Origin: JANOQP01 sp044227705
GTDB lineage: Bacteria; Bacteroidota; Bacteroidia; Chitinophagales; Saprospiraceae
Assembly (NCBI GenBank): GCA_044227705.1
Contig: JBGAWE010000106.1
Span: 1 to 15,266 of the forward strand
DNA: 15,266 nucleotides
Direction of reading: 5' to 3'
The number at the start of each line of letters is the position of its first letter. Position 1 is the stretch's first letter. The notes under the pieces are model-generated. The model saw only the letters and a program-made list of their open reading frames with translations. It searched no databases and had not been told where the DNA came from. This document shows positions 7,997-15,266 of this stretch, piece after piece. Made by a program: the position numbers and the translations under genes.

Positions 7997-8624
7997 ACTT
8001 GAGCTTGACTTTCATGGCTCGCGGCTGCGCCTGCCCAAGGAAGATAGGGTCTCGCTCGATGAAATCAGCGTCCATTTGACAGAAAGACCGGCAGGTTGCG
8101 GGCCGTTTTTTCCTCCCTTTAACCACTGGCTGAACATAGCCGACCTCGGCCTCGAATCGCCCGACTCGCGCACACCTGTGCTGCAACTGCTCCGCGCGCC
8201 CTCTCGCAGCAGCCGGTTTTCTCTGGCTGGGATGGTCGAGGATTTTAGAAAAAACAAGAAAGGGAAGGACGCGCCACCGGCCCCCGGCTTTCCAGTCGGC
8301 GACGACCTGGTTTTCAGGCGGGAAACTTGGGTTTACAACATCGAAAACCTGCCCAAAAAGGCCCGGCCGACCGCACCCGAAATCGACTGGTTTTCAAAAA
8401 TCCGGGCGTTTCAAAAAAAGGAAAGTTTGCCGCGCCGCTGCTTCTACTCGTTCCGCGGCAAGCCGCAGTTCGTTGATTTTCAATCGGTTATCTCGCTGCG
8501 GGCGTTTCAAAAGAGGTTGGAAAAAACTGAGGGCGAAATCGTCTTCACAGAGATGCTGCCGCTGCCCGAGCAGTTGCCGGGAGAAGGACGGGCCGTTGAG
8601 CTGATTGTCGAGTTCGAGCTTTGA
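7989..8624 (+). CDS. LanB-like protein, C-terminal portion of the same frame-disrupted gene
   Basis: This continues the LanB-like gene above; the TTG at 7989 is only where the frame opens, not a likely real start. It follows directly on FHNANLSPV in the other frame and reads LTELELDFHGSRLRL, then PFFPPFNHW, TPVLQLLRA and LPRRCFYSFRGKPQFVDF. It ends with TEMLPLPEQLPG, the pattern expected at the end of the LanB N-terminal (ligation/glutamylation) region. The gene stops here: there is no room for the SpaB_C/thiopeptide-type elimination domain that completes full-length LanBs of about 1000 residues. It therefore resembles a split or small LanB, or a peptide aminoacyl-tRNA ligase. The convergent phospholipase D-like gene ends 26 bases away, with no terminator hairpin seen in between. 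No precursor peptide, cyclase or dedicated transporter was recognised in the window. Confidence 0.7.
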   Translation: MTELELDFHGSRLRLPKEDRVSLDEISVHLTERPAGCGPFFPPFNHWLNIADLGLESPDSRTPVLQLLRAPSRSSRFSLAGMVEDFRKNKKGKDAPPAPGFPVGDDLVFRRETWVYNIENLPKKARPTAPEIDWFSKIRAFQKKESLPRRCFYSFRGKPQFVDFQSVISLRAFQKRLEKTEGEIVFTEMLPLPEQLPGEGRAVELIVEFEL

Positions 8625-8650
8625 AGCCAAGCAAAAACCGCCCGGCCATC

Positions 8651-10366
8651 CTACGAGAACAGCAGCCGGTCGCGGCTCTTGACAGAGCCGGTGGCGAACG
8701 TCTCCTTCCACCAAGCATCCTTTCCCGGCGCGGGCGGCAGCTTGAGGGTTATCGGTTCGGTCGACGAGATTTCCTTGTTTCGGAACTGGTAGTGGTCGAA
8801 CAGGCGAACCGCCTCGATCATGTAGGCCGTGGCGATGCGGCGGTCGCGGAAGACGAGGAGGTTCTCGCCGTTCTTGCGGTCGGCCGGATCGCTGAAATTG
8901 TACGAACCCATGTATACGCGAGCCGTGGGCTTGTCGAAGTCGACGACGACGAACTTGTGGTGGAGCTGGATGCCGTTGCCGCCCCTTGGCTCCGACTTGA
9001 ACGGCTCGGGCAGCGCCTTTCCCGAGAGCTGCGAGGGGAAGACCGGCGCTAGGTTGCCGTCGGGCTTTTGCACCTCGATGCCGCCCACCTTCCGGTCAGA
9101 CATTCCGTAGACGAAGATTTTCGGGTTGAGCGTCACCCTTTTAATGGCCTCGCGCAGCGGCCCCTCGGTCTGGTGGAGGAAGGCCAGCGAGTAAAAAAGC
9201 GACGACTTCGTGCCGTCGCTGACATCGGTCGCGATGGCACCCAGTTGGGCGTTGGCGGCAGCGTGGGGCGAGAAGGTCACTTTCGCGTCGACGCCCTTGA
9301 GGCCGAGGTCCTGCCACGCGGCGGCGGGGGCCGACTGGCAGAACGCCGCCGCCGTGCCAGGCGTCCAGTAGCTGTCGAAGGCCTTCATGAAGATGGCGGC
9401 CGCGGCCGCGCCGCGCACGACGATGGCGTTGTTGGCCTGCACATAGAGGCCGCGCCAACTGAAGTTCGTGGAGCCGCAGATAGCCGCCTTGACCTTGTCG
9501 CCGACGACGGCGACGACCTTGTTGTGCTGTAGCGACCCCATGTGCTGCCGCTTGACGTTGGCCGCGCCCGCGCTGGCGACCAGGCGCTGCTCGGCCGTCC
9601 GCTCGGCGCTGTCCGGTTTGCCGTGATCAGCGCTGTCGTCGATGATGGCCATGAGGCGGGGGCCAAGCTTTTCGAGGCGTTCGACTATTTCAGGCACGTT
9701 GAGGTCGTAGGCCACGACACGGACCTGGGCGGTCTGGTCGGCGATTGCCTCGTCGAGCAGGTCGAGTACGATGCGGCGGGCCTCGAAGCCCATCCACGAG
9801 AGGGCTTTTTCCTTTTTGTCGAAGGTCGGCTTGAACGCCAGCCCCTGCTCGGCCTCCGCCGGGAGCAGCTTGGGGATGGCGTCCGCCCCGAACAGATCGA
9901 CGAACGCCTGCGACGACACGAATCCGCGCGTGAAGCCGAGATTCAGCAACCCCGGCACGGTGTGGCCGCGCAGCTCGAGGGAGGCCTCCTGCGCATCGCC
10001 CTGCCGGCGCTCGCCCGCTGCGTTCATGAAGATGGGGGTGACGCGGTAGGTGAAGGTGCCTTCCATGTCGGCATTACGCGGGAAGTGCACCCAGCGGAAC
10101 TTCTGGATGGGCGATCGCAGCGTCGAAAATCGGTCGGGGTCGGTCGAGTTGAGGTCCTGCGGGAAGGTGAGCCGGTTTTTCAAGGCGAAAAAGACCTCGC
10201 CGCCCGGCTCTTTGTACTGGATGGCGAAGCCCACGAAATCGGCGGGCGGCTCGCCCTTTTTCCAGTTCATGGCTAGCAGGGCCATGCCCTCGCCGCGGTG
10301 TATTTTGAGGGAAAATAGGGCGGTCTTGCTCGTGCCCTTGACCTGGAATGCGGCTGTGCTGGCCAT
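8651..10366 (-). CDS. Phospholipase D-like protein with two HKD-type domains
   Basis: A 571-residue protein of the PLD superfamily. ATG at 10366 (MASTAAFQVKG) is preferred over an in-frame GTG 33 bases upstream because an A-rich leader (AAAACAAC) precedes it. Residues 1-150 look like a beta-sandwich with no catalytic motif. PLD half one has HNKVVAVVGD at 281-290 and GSTNFSWRG at 298-306. Half two has HHKFVVVDFD at 469-478 and GSYNFS at 487-492. The second motif fits HxKxxxxD exactly; the first has its Asp two positions late. The family hydrolyses phosphodiesters (lipids or nucleic acids) through a covalent phosphohistidine, usually with both halves forming one active site. No signal peptide or membrane segment was seen, so it is probably cytoplasmic. 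An intrinsic terminator lies between it and ftsZ, so it is a separate unit, not part of the division operon. The substrate is unknown. Confidence 0.85.
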   Translation of the reverse strand: MASTAAFQVKGTSKTALFSLKIHRGEGMALLAMNWKKGEPPADFVGFAIQYKEPGGEVFFALKNRLTFPQDLNSTDPDRFSTLRSPIQKFRWVHFPRNADMEGTFTYRVTPIFMNAAGERRQGDAQEASLELRGHTVPGLLNLGFTRGFVSSQAFVDLFGADAIPKLLPAEAEQGLAFKPTFDKKEKALSWMGFEARRIVLDLLDEAIADQTAQVRVVAYDLNVPEIVERLEKLGPRLMAIIDDSADHGKPDSAERTAEQRLVASAGAANVKRQHMGSLQHNKVVAVVGDKVKAAICGSTNFSWRGLYVQANNAIVVRGAAAAAIFMKAFDSYWTPGTAAAFCQSAPAAAWQDLGLKGVDAKVTFSPHAAANAQLGAIATDVSDGTKSSLFYSLAFLHQTEGPLREAIKRVTLNPKIFVYGMSDRKVGGIEVQKPDGNLAPVFPSQLSGKALPEPFKSEPRGGNGIQLHHKFVVVDFDKPTARVYMGSYNFSDPADRKNGENLLVFRDRRIATAYMIEAVRLFDHYQFRNKEISSTEPITLKLPPAPGKDAWWKETFATGSVKSRDRLLFS

Positions 10367-10477
10367 GTTGTTTTGAATTTGGTCCGTGAAAAAATGCACC
10401 GGTCTTGCCTCTGGCGGGCCGGTTCCAACCGCCGCTCAAATCTGGGAAAACCTGCGCGGAATCTACGTTCGGCGAAC

Positions 10478-10507
10478 AAAAAAGGCCCCGACTCGCGCCG
10501 GGGCCTT
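10478..10507 (-). terminator. Intrinsic terminator closing the dcw operon
   Basis: The nine-base arms AAGGCCCCG (10482-10490) and CGGGGCCTT (10499-10507) are perfectly complementary around an eight-base loop. Read on the minus strand, the GC-rich stem runs into TTTTTTG, the expected U-run. It lies about 80 bases past the ftsZ stop and before the phospholipase D-like gene, so it ends the murC-ftsQ-ftsA-ftsZ transcript. Read on the plus strand the stem has no T-run after it. Confidence 0.85.
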
Positions 10508-10553
10508 CCAACTGTATTTGGTCAAAACTTCCTAAAAACTCTCCGGATTTGGA

Positions 10554-10573
10554 TGTTGGCGAGGACGCCAACA
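10554..10573. repeat. Short palindrome TGTTGGCG-AGGA-CGCCAACA, copy 1
   Basis: Perfect eight-base arms surround a four-base loop, 17 bases past the ftsZ stop codon. The same arms with a different loop recur at 13561-13580 after ftsQ. No T-run is present, so it is not a standard terminator. It could be an mRNA 3' stabiliser, a protein-binding site or a dispersed repeat. Confidence 0.7.
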
Positions 10574-10589
10574 ACGGCAATGAGGTCAG

Positions 10590-12089
10590 TCAGTCCACAT
10601 TGTCGTGCAAAAAGGAGTTGCCCGACATTTTCAGTTCCGGCTCGTCGTCGACGGAGATGGTCCATCGGCTCATGCCGAGGTCGGCGGCGTCGGCCACATC
10701 GTCGAGCAGGACGTTTTTCCGCAGGTAGGCCGGCTGGCTTTCCATGTCGATGACGGTCTGCGGCGACGAGAGCTTGGGCATCGTCAGGGGGCGGGTGCGG
10801 GCGTCCTCTTTGCGTTTTGCGGCCATCTCGGCGTGGCGGCGGCGGGCGGCCTCCATCGCCTCGCGCTGCTCCTTCGGGATGTACTGCTCGGCAGCGGGCT
10901 GGCGGTTGAGCTTGGCCAGCGTCTCTGGCACGTCGAACTCGAAGGATTTGCCTTTCGCCCCGTCCGGCGTGTTGTCGAAAAGGGTCGGCTCGTCGTTGGC
11001 GGCCTCAAAAATCCCAGACGGGGCGGGCGACTTTTTTACGTCGTCCTCCAAATGCACACGGTTTTCCCTCGGCGGCTGCGGCGCGAAATGGTTCGACTGG
11101 CGGCTGCCGCCATAAAGCTGCGCAGGCCGCGACGATTGCTCGAAGCCCGTCGCGATGACGGTGACGGCAATCTTCTCGCCGAGCCGCTCGTCGAAGCAGT
11201 TGCCCCAGATGAGGTTGGTGCCTTGCCCGGCCTCGTTTTGCACGAACTCGGTGATTTCGAAAATCTCGTCCATCGTCACCTCGCGGGTGCCGCTGGTGAT
11301 GTTGACGAGGATGTGCTTCGCGCCCCGGATGTTGGAGTCCTCCAAAAGCGGCGAGTTGAGGGCCTCGTCGACGGCCCGCTTCGCCCGGTTGTCGCCGTCG
11401 ACGGCCGAGGTGCCCATGATGGCGACTCCCGACTGGCGCATGACGGTGTTCACGTCCTCGAAGTCGACGTTGACGTAGCCCGGCACCGTGATTATCTCGG
11501 CGATGCCCTTTGCGGCGGTCGTCAGGATGTTGTCGGCTTGGCTGAACGCCTGTGAAATCGAGAGGTTGCCGTGAATCGAACGGAGCTTGTCGTTCGAGAT
11601 GACGATGAGGGTGTCGACGTTTTTTCGAAGCTCGTCCAGCCCGTCGTGGCCGTGCGTGACGCGCGTCCGGCCTTCGAAGGTGAACGGCAATGTGACGATG
11701 CCGACGGTCAAGATGCCGAGTTCCTGTGCCGCCTTTGCGATGATCGGCGCGGCTCCGGTGCCCGTTCCGCCGCCCATGCCGGCTGTGATGAACACCATCT
11801 TGGTGTTCGTTTCGAGCCACCTTTTGATGTCCTCAATGCTTTCGAGGCAGGCGTCGCGGCCGACGGTCGGCTTCGACCCTGCGCCGCGCCCCTCGGTGAG
11901 CGAGTAGCCCAGTTGGATGCGGACGGGGATGGGCGACTGCTGCATGGCCTGCGCGTCGGTGTTGCAAATGGCGAAGTCGACGCCGACGATGCCCTGCTTG
12001 TACATGTGGGTCACGGCGTTGCTGCCGCCGCCGCCCACGCCGATGACTTTGATGATGCTGGGCTCATCCTTTGGCAAATCGAAGAGCAT
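10590..12089 (-). CDS. ftsZ: Cell division protein FtsZ
   Basis: A 499-residue tubulin-like GTPase that assembles the cytoplasmic division ring. The core is intact: GVGGGGSNAV (17-26), NTDAQAM (43-49), the tubulin signature AGMGGGTGTGAAP (103-115) and the T7 catalytic loop region YVNVDFEDVNTVM (near 210-220). About 150 residues of low-complexity, charged linker follow, rich in Glu, Lys, Arg and Ala. At 453-458 is PAYLRK, the probable conserved C-terminal peptide that binds FtsA. It is not terminal: 41 further residues follow, ending GNSFLHDNVD, which I recall as usual in Bacteroidota FtsZ. ATG at 12089 fits the family start and follows an A/T-rich leader. The gene lies 54 bases after ftsA on the same strand and is the last gene before the operon terminator. 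The frame is clean throughout. Confidence 0.97.
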   Translation of the reverse strand: MLFDLPKDEPSIIKVIGVGGGGSNAVTHMYKQGIVGVDFAICNTDAQAMQQSPIPVRIQLGYSLTEGRGAGSKPTVGRDACLESIEDIKRWLETNTKMVFITAGMGGGTGTGAAPIIAKAAQELGILTVGIVTLPFTFEGRTRVTHGHDGLDELRKNVDTLIVISNDKLRSIHGNLSISQAFSQADNILTTAAKGIAEIITVPGYVNVDFEDVNTVMRQSGVAIMGTSAVDGDNRAKRAVDEALNSPLLEDSNIRGAKHILVNITSGTREVTMDEIFEITEFVQNEAGQGTNLIWGNCFDERLGEKIAVTVIATGFEQSSRPAQLYGGSRQSNHFAPQPPRENRVHLEDDVKKSPAPSGIFEAANDEPTLFDNTPDGAKGKSFEFDVPETLAKLNRQPAAEQYIPKEQREAMEAARRRHAEMAAKRKEDARTRPLTMPKLSSPQTVIDMESQPAYLRKNVLLDDVADAADLGMSRWTISVDDEPELKMSGNSFLHDNVD

Positions 12090-12143
12090 GGTTGAGTTGT
12101 TTTTATGAAAGGGAAAAGTTTTCTCTGAATCGGTTCGGATAGG

Positions 12144-13475
12144 TCACTTCCTGTCAAAATCCATGTCGGGTTCGGCCTCGAACCACTCTTTTGTCTTCTC
12201 GAAAACGCTGGACAGCCACGACTTCGACTGCGGTTCCTCGACCACGTTCGACTCGGGCTTGGCCGCCGGTTTTTCCTCGACGGGCGCCAGCTCGACCTTT
12301 CCCGCCTCCACGTCGTCGAACGCCTTGAGCATTAGCCCGATGGCCGTTGAGTACATCGGCGAGGCCATGCTCTCCGAGTAGCCGTGCCCGAGGTGCTCCA
12401 CGGGGATGCCGATGCGGCAGGTCATGCCGGTGCGGTACTCGGTCAGCTTGTCCATCGAGGCGAGGAGCGAGCCGCCGCCGGTCAAGACGATGCCGCCGAT
12501 GAGCTTGCGCTCGTAGCCGCTGCGCCGGATTTCAAAAAGGACGTAGTCGAGGATTTCCTCCATCCGCGCCTGGATGATTCGGGCCAGGTTTTTTTCGGAA
12601 ATCTCCTTGTGCTCGCGCCCTTTCAGCCCCGGAATCGTGATGATTCGGTTGTCGAACACCTCGTCGGCGAGGGCGGAGCCGAACTTGACTTTCAGCTTCT
12701 CCGCCTGCGGCTGCATGACGGTGCAGCCCTCCTTGATGTCGGCCGTGATGACGTTGCCGCCGAATGGGATGACGGCCGTGTGGCGGATGATGCCCTCGTT
12801 GAAGACGGTGATGTCGGTCGTGCCGCCGCCAATGTCGACGAGGGCCACGCCCGCCTCCTTTTCCTCCTCCGAAAGCACGGCGATGGCCGACGCGATGGGT
12901 TCGAGGGTGAGGTCGGCAGCCCGCAGCCCTGCTTTTTCGATGCAGCGGTAGATGTTGTTGATGGCCGTTATCTGCCCCGTGATGATGTGGAAGTTGGCCT
13001 CCAACCGCACGCCCGACATCCCGATTGGGTCGGTGATGCCCTGCTCGTTGTCGACGGTGTACTCCTGCGGGATGACGTGGATGATCTTGTCGCCGGGCGG
13101 CAGGACGAGCTTGAACATGTCATTGACAAGCCGGTCGATGTCGCGCCGCGCGATTTCCGTGTGGTCGCTCTCGCGGGTGAGGATGCCGCGGTGCTGCAGG
13201 CTCTTGATGTGCTGCCCGGCGATGCCGACATGCACCTGCCGGAAGGTCATCCGCGCCTGCCGCTGGGCAATCTCGACGGCCTCGCGGATGGCCGCGACGG
13301 TCTTCTCGATGTTCGAGACCACGCCGCGCATCACGCCGACAGACTCGACCTTGCCGAATCCGATGATGGATAGCTTGCCGTGCGCGTCCTTGCGTCCGGC
13401 GATGCAGCACACCTTCGTGGTGCCGATGTCGAGTGCGACGACGACGTCGCTCGGTTGAGGAGCAAATTCTTGCAT
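12144..13475 (-). CDS. ftsA: Cell division protein FtsA
   Basis: A 443-residue actin-like ATPase that tethers FtsZ to the inner membrane and recruits later division proteins. Actin-fold motifs are present: phosphate-1 ALDIGTTKV (14-22), the 1C-domain region FRQVHVGIAGQHI (78-90), phosphate-2 VDIGGGTTDITVF (213-225) and the adenosine motif GGIVLTGGGSLLASM (327-341). A Pro/Glu-rich linker follows. At 419-433 is SWLSSVFEKTKEWFE, an amphipathic helix that should be the membrane-targeting segment, then an acidic tail ending DMDFDRK. Length and motif spacing fit the family, and the frame is intact. It lies between ftsQ (111-base gap holding the second short palindrome) and ftsZ (54-base gap), all on the minus strand, as is normal for the end of a dcw cluster. 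Confidence 0.97.
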   Translation of the reverse strand: MQEFAPQPSDVVVALDIGTTKVCCIAGRKDAHGKLSIIGFGKVESVGVMRGVVSNIEKTVAAIREAVEIAQRQARMTFRQVHVGIAGQHIKSLQHRGILTRESDHTEIARRDIDRLVNDMFKLVLPPGDKIIHVIPQEYTVDNEQGITDPIGMSGVRLEANFHIITGQITAINNIYRCIEKAGLRAADLTLEPIASAIAVLSEEEKEAGVALVDIGGGTTDITVFNEGIIRHTAVIPFGGNVITADIKEGCTVMQPQAEKLKVKFGSALADEVFDNRIITIPGLKGREHKEISEKNLARIIQARMEEILDYVLFEIRRSGYERKLIGGIVLTGGGSLLASMDKLTEYRTGMTCRIGIPVEHLGHGYSESMASPMYSTAIGLMLKAFDDVEAGKVELAPVEEKPAAKPESNVVEEPQSKSWLSSVFEKTKEWFEAEPDMDFDRK

Positions 13476-13560
13476 GATGTTGAGTTGATTAAAGGTTGTT
13501 TCTCAAAAAGTGGTTGAATGATTTCGATTGACAATGAGCAAGTTGTGCACAATTGGCCGC

Positions 13561-13580
13561 TGTTGGCGCCCCCGCCAACA
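13561..13580. repeat. Short palindrome TGTTGGCG-CCCC-CGCCAACA, copy 2
   Basis: Arms are identical to those at 10554-10573, with loop CCCC instead of AGGA. It lies seven bases past the ftsQ stop codon, in the 111-base ftsQ-ftsA gap. It may attenuate or process the transcript between the low-abundance FtsQ and the more abundant FtsA and FtsZ, but this is inference from position alone. Confidence 0.7.
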
Positions 13581-13586
13581 ACCCGC

Positions 13587-14370
13587 CTATCTTTTGCAAA
13601 CCACCTGCCCCTTGAACTTCAAATTGATGGTCTCATACTTCTGAAACCCCTCCCTTACCATCGCCTCGCGGTAGAAGTTCTTCAACTTCCAGAACTTGTT
13701 GTCGAGGTTCTTCACCCCGCCGAGGATGATTTTCTGGTCGCCCACCAGCGGCACGAGCACGAAGTCGCCCCCCTCCGTCAGGTGGATTTGCTGCACGAGG
13801 CTCGACAGGAACTCGTCCCCAGCGATGCTCTGGTTCAAAAAGAAGAGGTCTTTCAAAGGCGACTTCTTTTTGAGCAGAAAATCGGGCGAGTACGGCGGCA
13901 AGCTGCCCGTCGCCACGACGACCCGCGCCGCGTAGTTGCGGCTCGGCGGCACGCGCGCACCATCGCGGTCGAGGTAGTAGTTGCTGCTGCTGGCGTCCAT
14001 CACCCGCAAGACCGGCTGCCGCTGCTCGACGCGGACGTGGATTTGGCTGTGCGCGTCCACGAAGGCGTCGGCGTTTTTCACGAAGGGGTCGGCTTCGAGC
14101 GCGTTCTCGATTCTTTCCACTTCGAGGCTCCAGATCGGGATTCTGGAGGTTGTTGCCGAAGGCTTTGAGCAGGACGTTCTTCACGTCGCGCTCGTTGATG
14201 AGCTTCTCGCCGCCAGGCAGCGGGACGACCTCTATCAAGGTCTCCTCCGTCGGCGAGTGCTTCTTTTTGGCGACCGCCGAAATCAGAACCAGCCCGCTCA
14301 CCAGCACGAACGCCACCCAACCGATGCGGTCGTAGCGAAGCCGAGGAAGCGTGGGAAGCCGGAGAGCCAT
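13587..14370 (-). CDS. ftsQ: Cell division protein FtsQ (frame-disrupted)
   Basis: About 260 residues of an FtsQ-type bitopic membrane protein that links early and late division proteins. ATG at 14370 gives a short cytoplasmic start, one membrane segment (GWVAFVLVSGLVLISAVA, about residues 17-34) and a POTRA-like region (EVVPLPGGEKLINERDV, FGNNLQNPDLE). The frame then changes at about 14120-14133. The continuation reads LEVERIENALEADPFVKNA, then VRVEQRQPVLRV, NYYLDRDGARVP and FVLVPLVGDQKIILG, ending QVVCKR at the TAG (13587-13589). Removing one C of the CC pair in this stretch (minus strand GAGCCTCGAAG) restores a continuous reading DLELEVERIE. Because ftsQ is normally essential and the rest is well conserved, an assembly indel is more likely than true inactivation. 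Identity is supported by the FtsQ-like layout and position between murC and ftsA. Confidence 0.85.
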
Positions 14371-14426
14371 TGCTTGGTTTGAGTTTTTACTGTTCTACTG
14401 TTTTCAGTTTTTGCGGATTGCAGTAA

Positions 14427-15266
14427 TTATCGAGCGGCGGCGAGTCGCTGTGCAGATGCCTGCTTTTTCAACTCCCGCCTGATTTTCGGCAGGAGCTGGT
14501 CAATGTCTCCCGCGCCCAGCGTTAGAACGACTTCCACATTTTGGCCAAGAAGGGTGTGGAAAAGCCCTCTCCGCGTTGTGGAAAACTTACCAACAGTTTT
14601 TATTTTGCCCAAAAGCCAGTCGGAATCGACCCCTTTTATGGGTTTTTCCCGCGCCGGATAGATCGGGAGCAGAATCACAGTGTCGAGCATTTCGAGCGAG
14701 CGGGCAAAGCCGTCGGCGAAGTCGCGCGTCCTCGAAAAGAGGTGCGGATGGAAAATCCCGGTGATTTTTTTGCCCGGGAAAAGCTGCCGCGCCGCAGCGA
14801 TTGTCGCCGCCAGTTCGGCGGGATGGTGCGCGTAGTCGTCGATGAGAACGGGGCCGCTGCCGTCCTTTTTCGGTTTCAAAATGAACTCGAACCGCCGCCT
14901 CACGCCCCGGAAGCCTGCCAGCGACGACCTGATTTTCGCCTTCGGCACCCCGCGAAAAGGGCGCAAGCGATGGCAGCCGTCGCGTTCTCGACATTGTGTA
15001 TGCCCGGTTGGCGGAGCTTCAATTTCTTGAAACCGCCACCCAGCCCGCGAGGCAATTTGAGGTCGAAGACCGACCAACCGTTCTCAATCCGGCTGTTCTC
15101 CGCCCGAAAACCGCCCATCTCATAGCCGAACGAGTGGATTTTTTCACCCCCGCGGTCGCGGGTAGCGGCAGCGGCTGGTCGGCCTTGTAGAGCAGGACGC
15201 CGCCCGGTTTCACCTGCCGGGCGAACTGCGCATAGCTCTCCACGACCTCACCTGCCGATCCGTAGA
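14427..15266 (-). CDS. murC: UDP-N-acetylmuramate-L-alanine ligase (5' partial, frame-disrupted)
   Basis: This is the C-terminal part, about 280 residues, of MurC, the cytoplasmic ATP-dependent ligase adding L-alanine to UDP-N-acetylmuramate. Roughly the first 185 residues lie beyond the right edge. Reading inward from the edge: YGSAGEVVESYAQFARQVKPGG in one frame, then FGYEMGGFRAENSRIENG and IHNVENATAAIACALFAG in a second. The third frame gives VPKAKIRSSLAGFRGVRRRFE, DDYAHHPAE (14814-14840), IFHPHLFSRTRDF and LLPIYPARE, ending at 14427. HNVENA, the GVRRRFE motif and DDYAHHP are Mur-ligase signatures. The two frame changes fall at a T6 run (15139-15144) and a C4 run (14948-14951). Adding one base to each restores VKKIHSFGYE and FAGVPKAK. 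ftsQ follows with a 56-base gap, as expected in a dcw cluster. Confidence 0.9.

Noticed and set aside
10367..10399. GTG start 33 bases upstream for the phospholipase D-like gene
   Set aside because: The 11 added residues look non-conserved, and the ATG at 10366 has an A-rich leader typical of Bacteroidota.
10605..11555. Plus-strand open frames opposite ftsZ and, at 12384-13373, opposite ftsA
   Set aside because: ftsZ and ftsA are unmistakable on the minus strand; the opposite frames have no family features.
13543..13552. TTGTGCACAA palindrome considered as a DnaA box or operator
   Set aside because: It departs from the DnaA-box consensus at one position, occurs singly and lies inside the dcw operon, with no other origin features.
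1..15266. CRISPR array, tRNA, rRNA, insertion sequence or phage genes
   Set aside because: I saw no regularly spaced direct repeats, no cloverleaf-like sequence, no rRNA-like stretch and no transposase or integrase motifs.

Overview
The window looks like a chromosomal segment from a GC-rich member of the Bacteroidota, most likely near the Saprospiria (Lewinella/Haliscomenobacter-like); the class-level placement is inference. The evidence is two secreted proteins ending in a type IX secretion (T9SS) sorting domain, an FtsZ with a PAYLRK peptide followed by a long extra tail ending NSFLHDNVD, A-rich rather than Shine-Dalgarno start regions, and the gene order murC-ftsQ-ftsA-ftsZ closing a division and cell-wall (dcw) cluster.

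The layout is convergent. The plus strand (about 1-8624) carries two tandem paralogous T9SS cargo proteins, the first cut by the window edge. A terminator-like hairpin follows, then a tight group: an XdhC/CoxI-type molybdoenzyme maturation factor, a MobA/MocA-like nucleotidyltransferase (ATGA overlap), and a lantibiotic dehydratase-family (LanB) protein 20 bases later. The minus strand (8651-15266) carries murC (cut by the window edge), ftsQ, ftsA and ftsZ, reading toward lower coordinates, then a strong intrinsic terminator, then a separate two-domain phospholipase D-like gene that converges on the LanB gene.

Functionally, murC, ftsQ, ftsA and ftsZ make peptidoglycan precursor and the division ring. 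XdhC and the nucleotidyltransferase probably mature a molybdenum hydroxylase encoded elsewhere. The LanB-like protein has only the N-terminal (tRNA-dependent ligation) region and no elimination domain, so it resembles a split or small LanB, or a peptide aminoacyl-tRNA ligase. No precursor peptide was recognised nearby.

Three genes do not read through in one frame: the LanB-like gene (three frame changes within about 140 bases), ftsQ (one) and murC (two). Several of these lie in short homopolymers, and two hit genes expected to be essential. Uncorrected indel errors in the assembly are therefore a better explanation than real gene decay. Two non-coding structures stand out: a 29-base-arm inverted repeat after the first gene, and a small palindrome (TGTTGGCG-N4-CGCCAACA) found both after ftsZ and after ftsQ.
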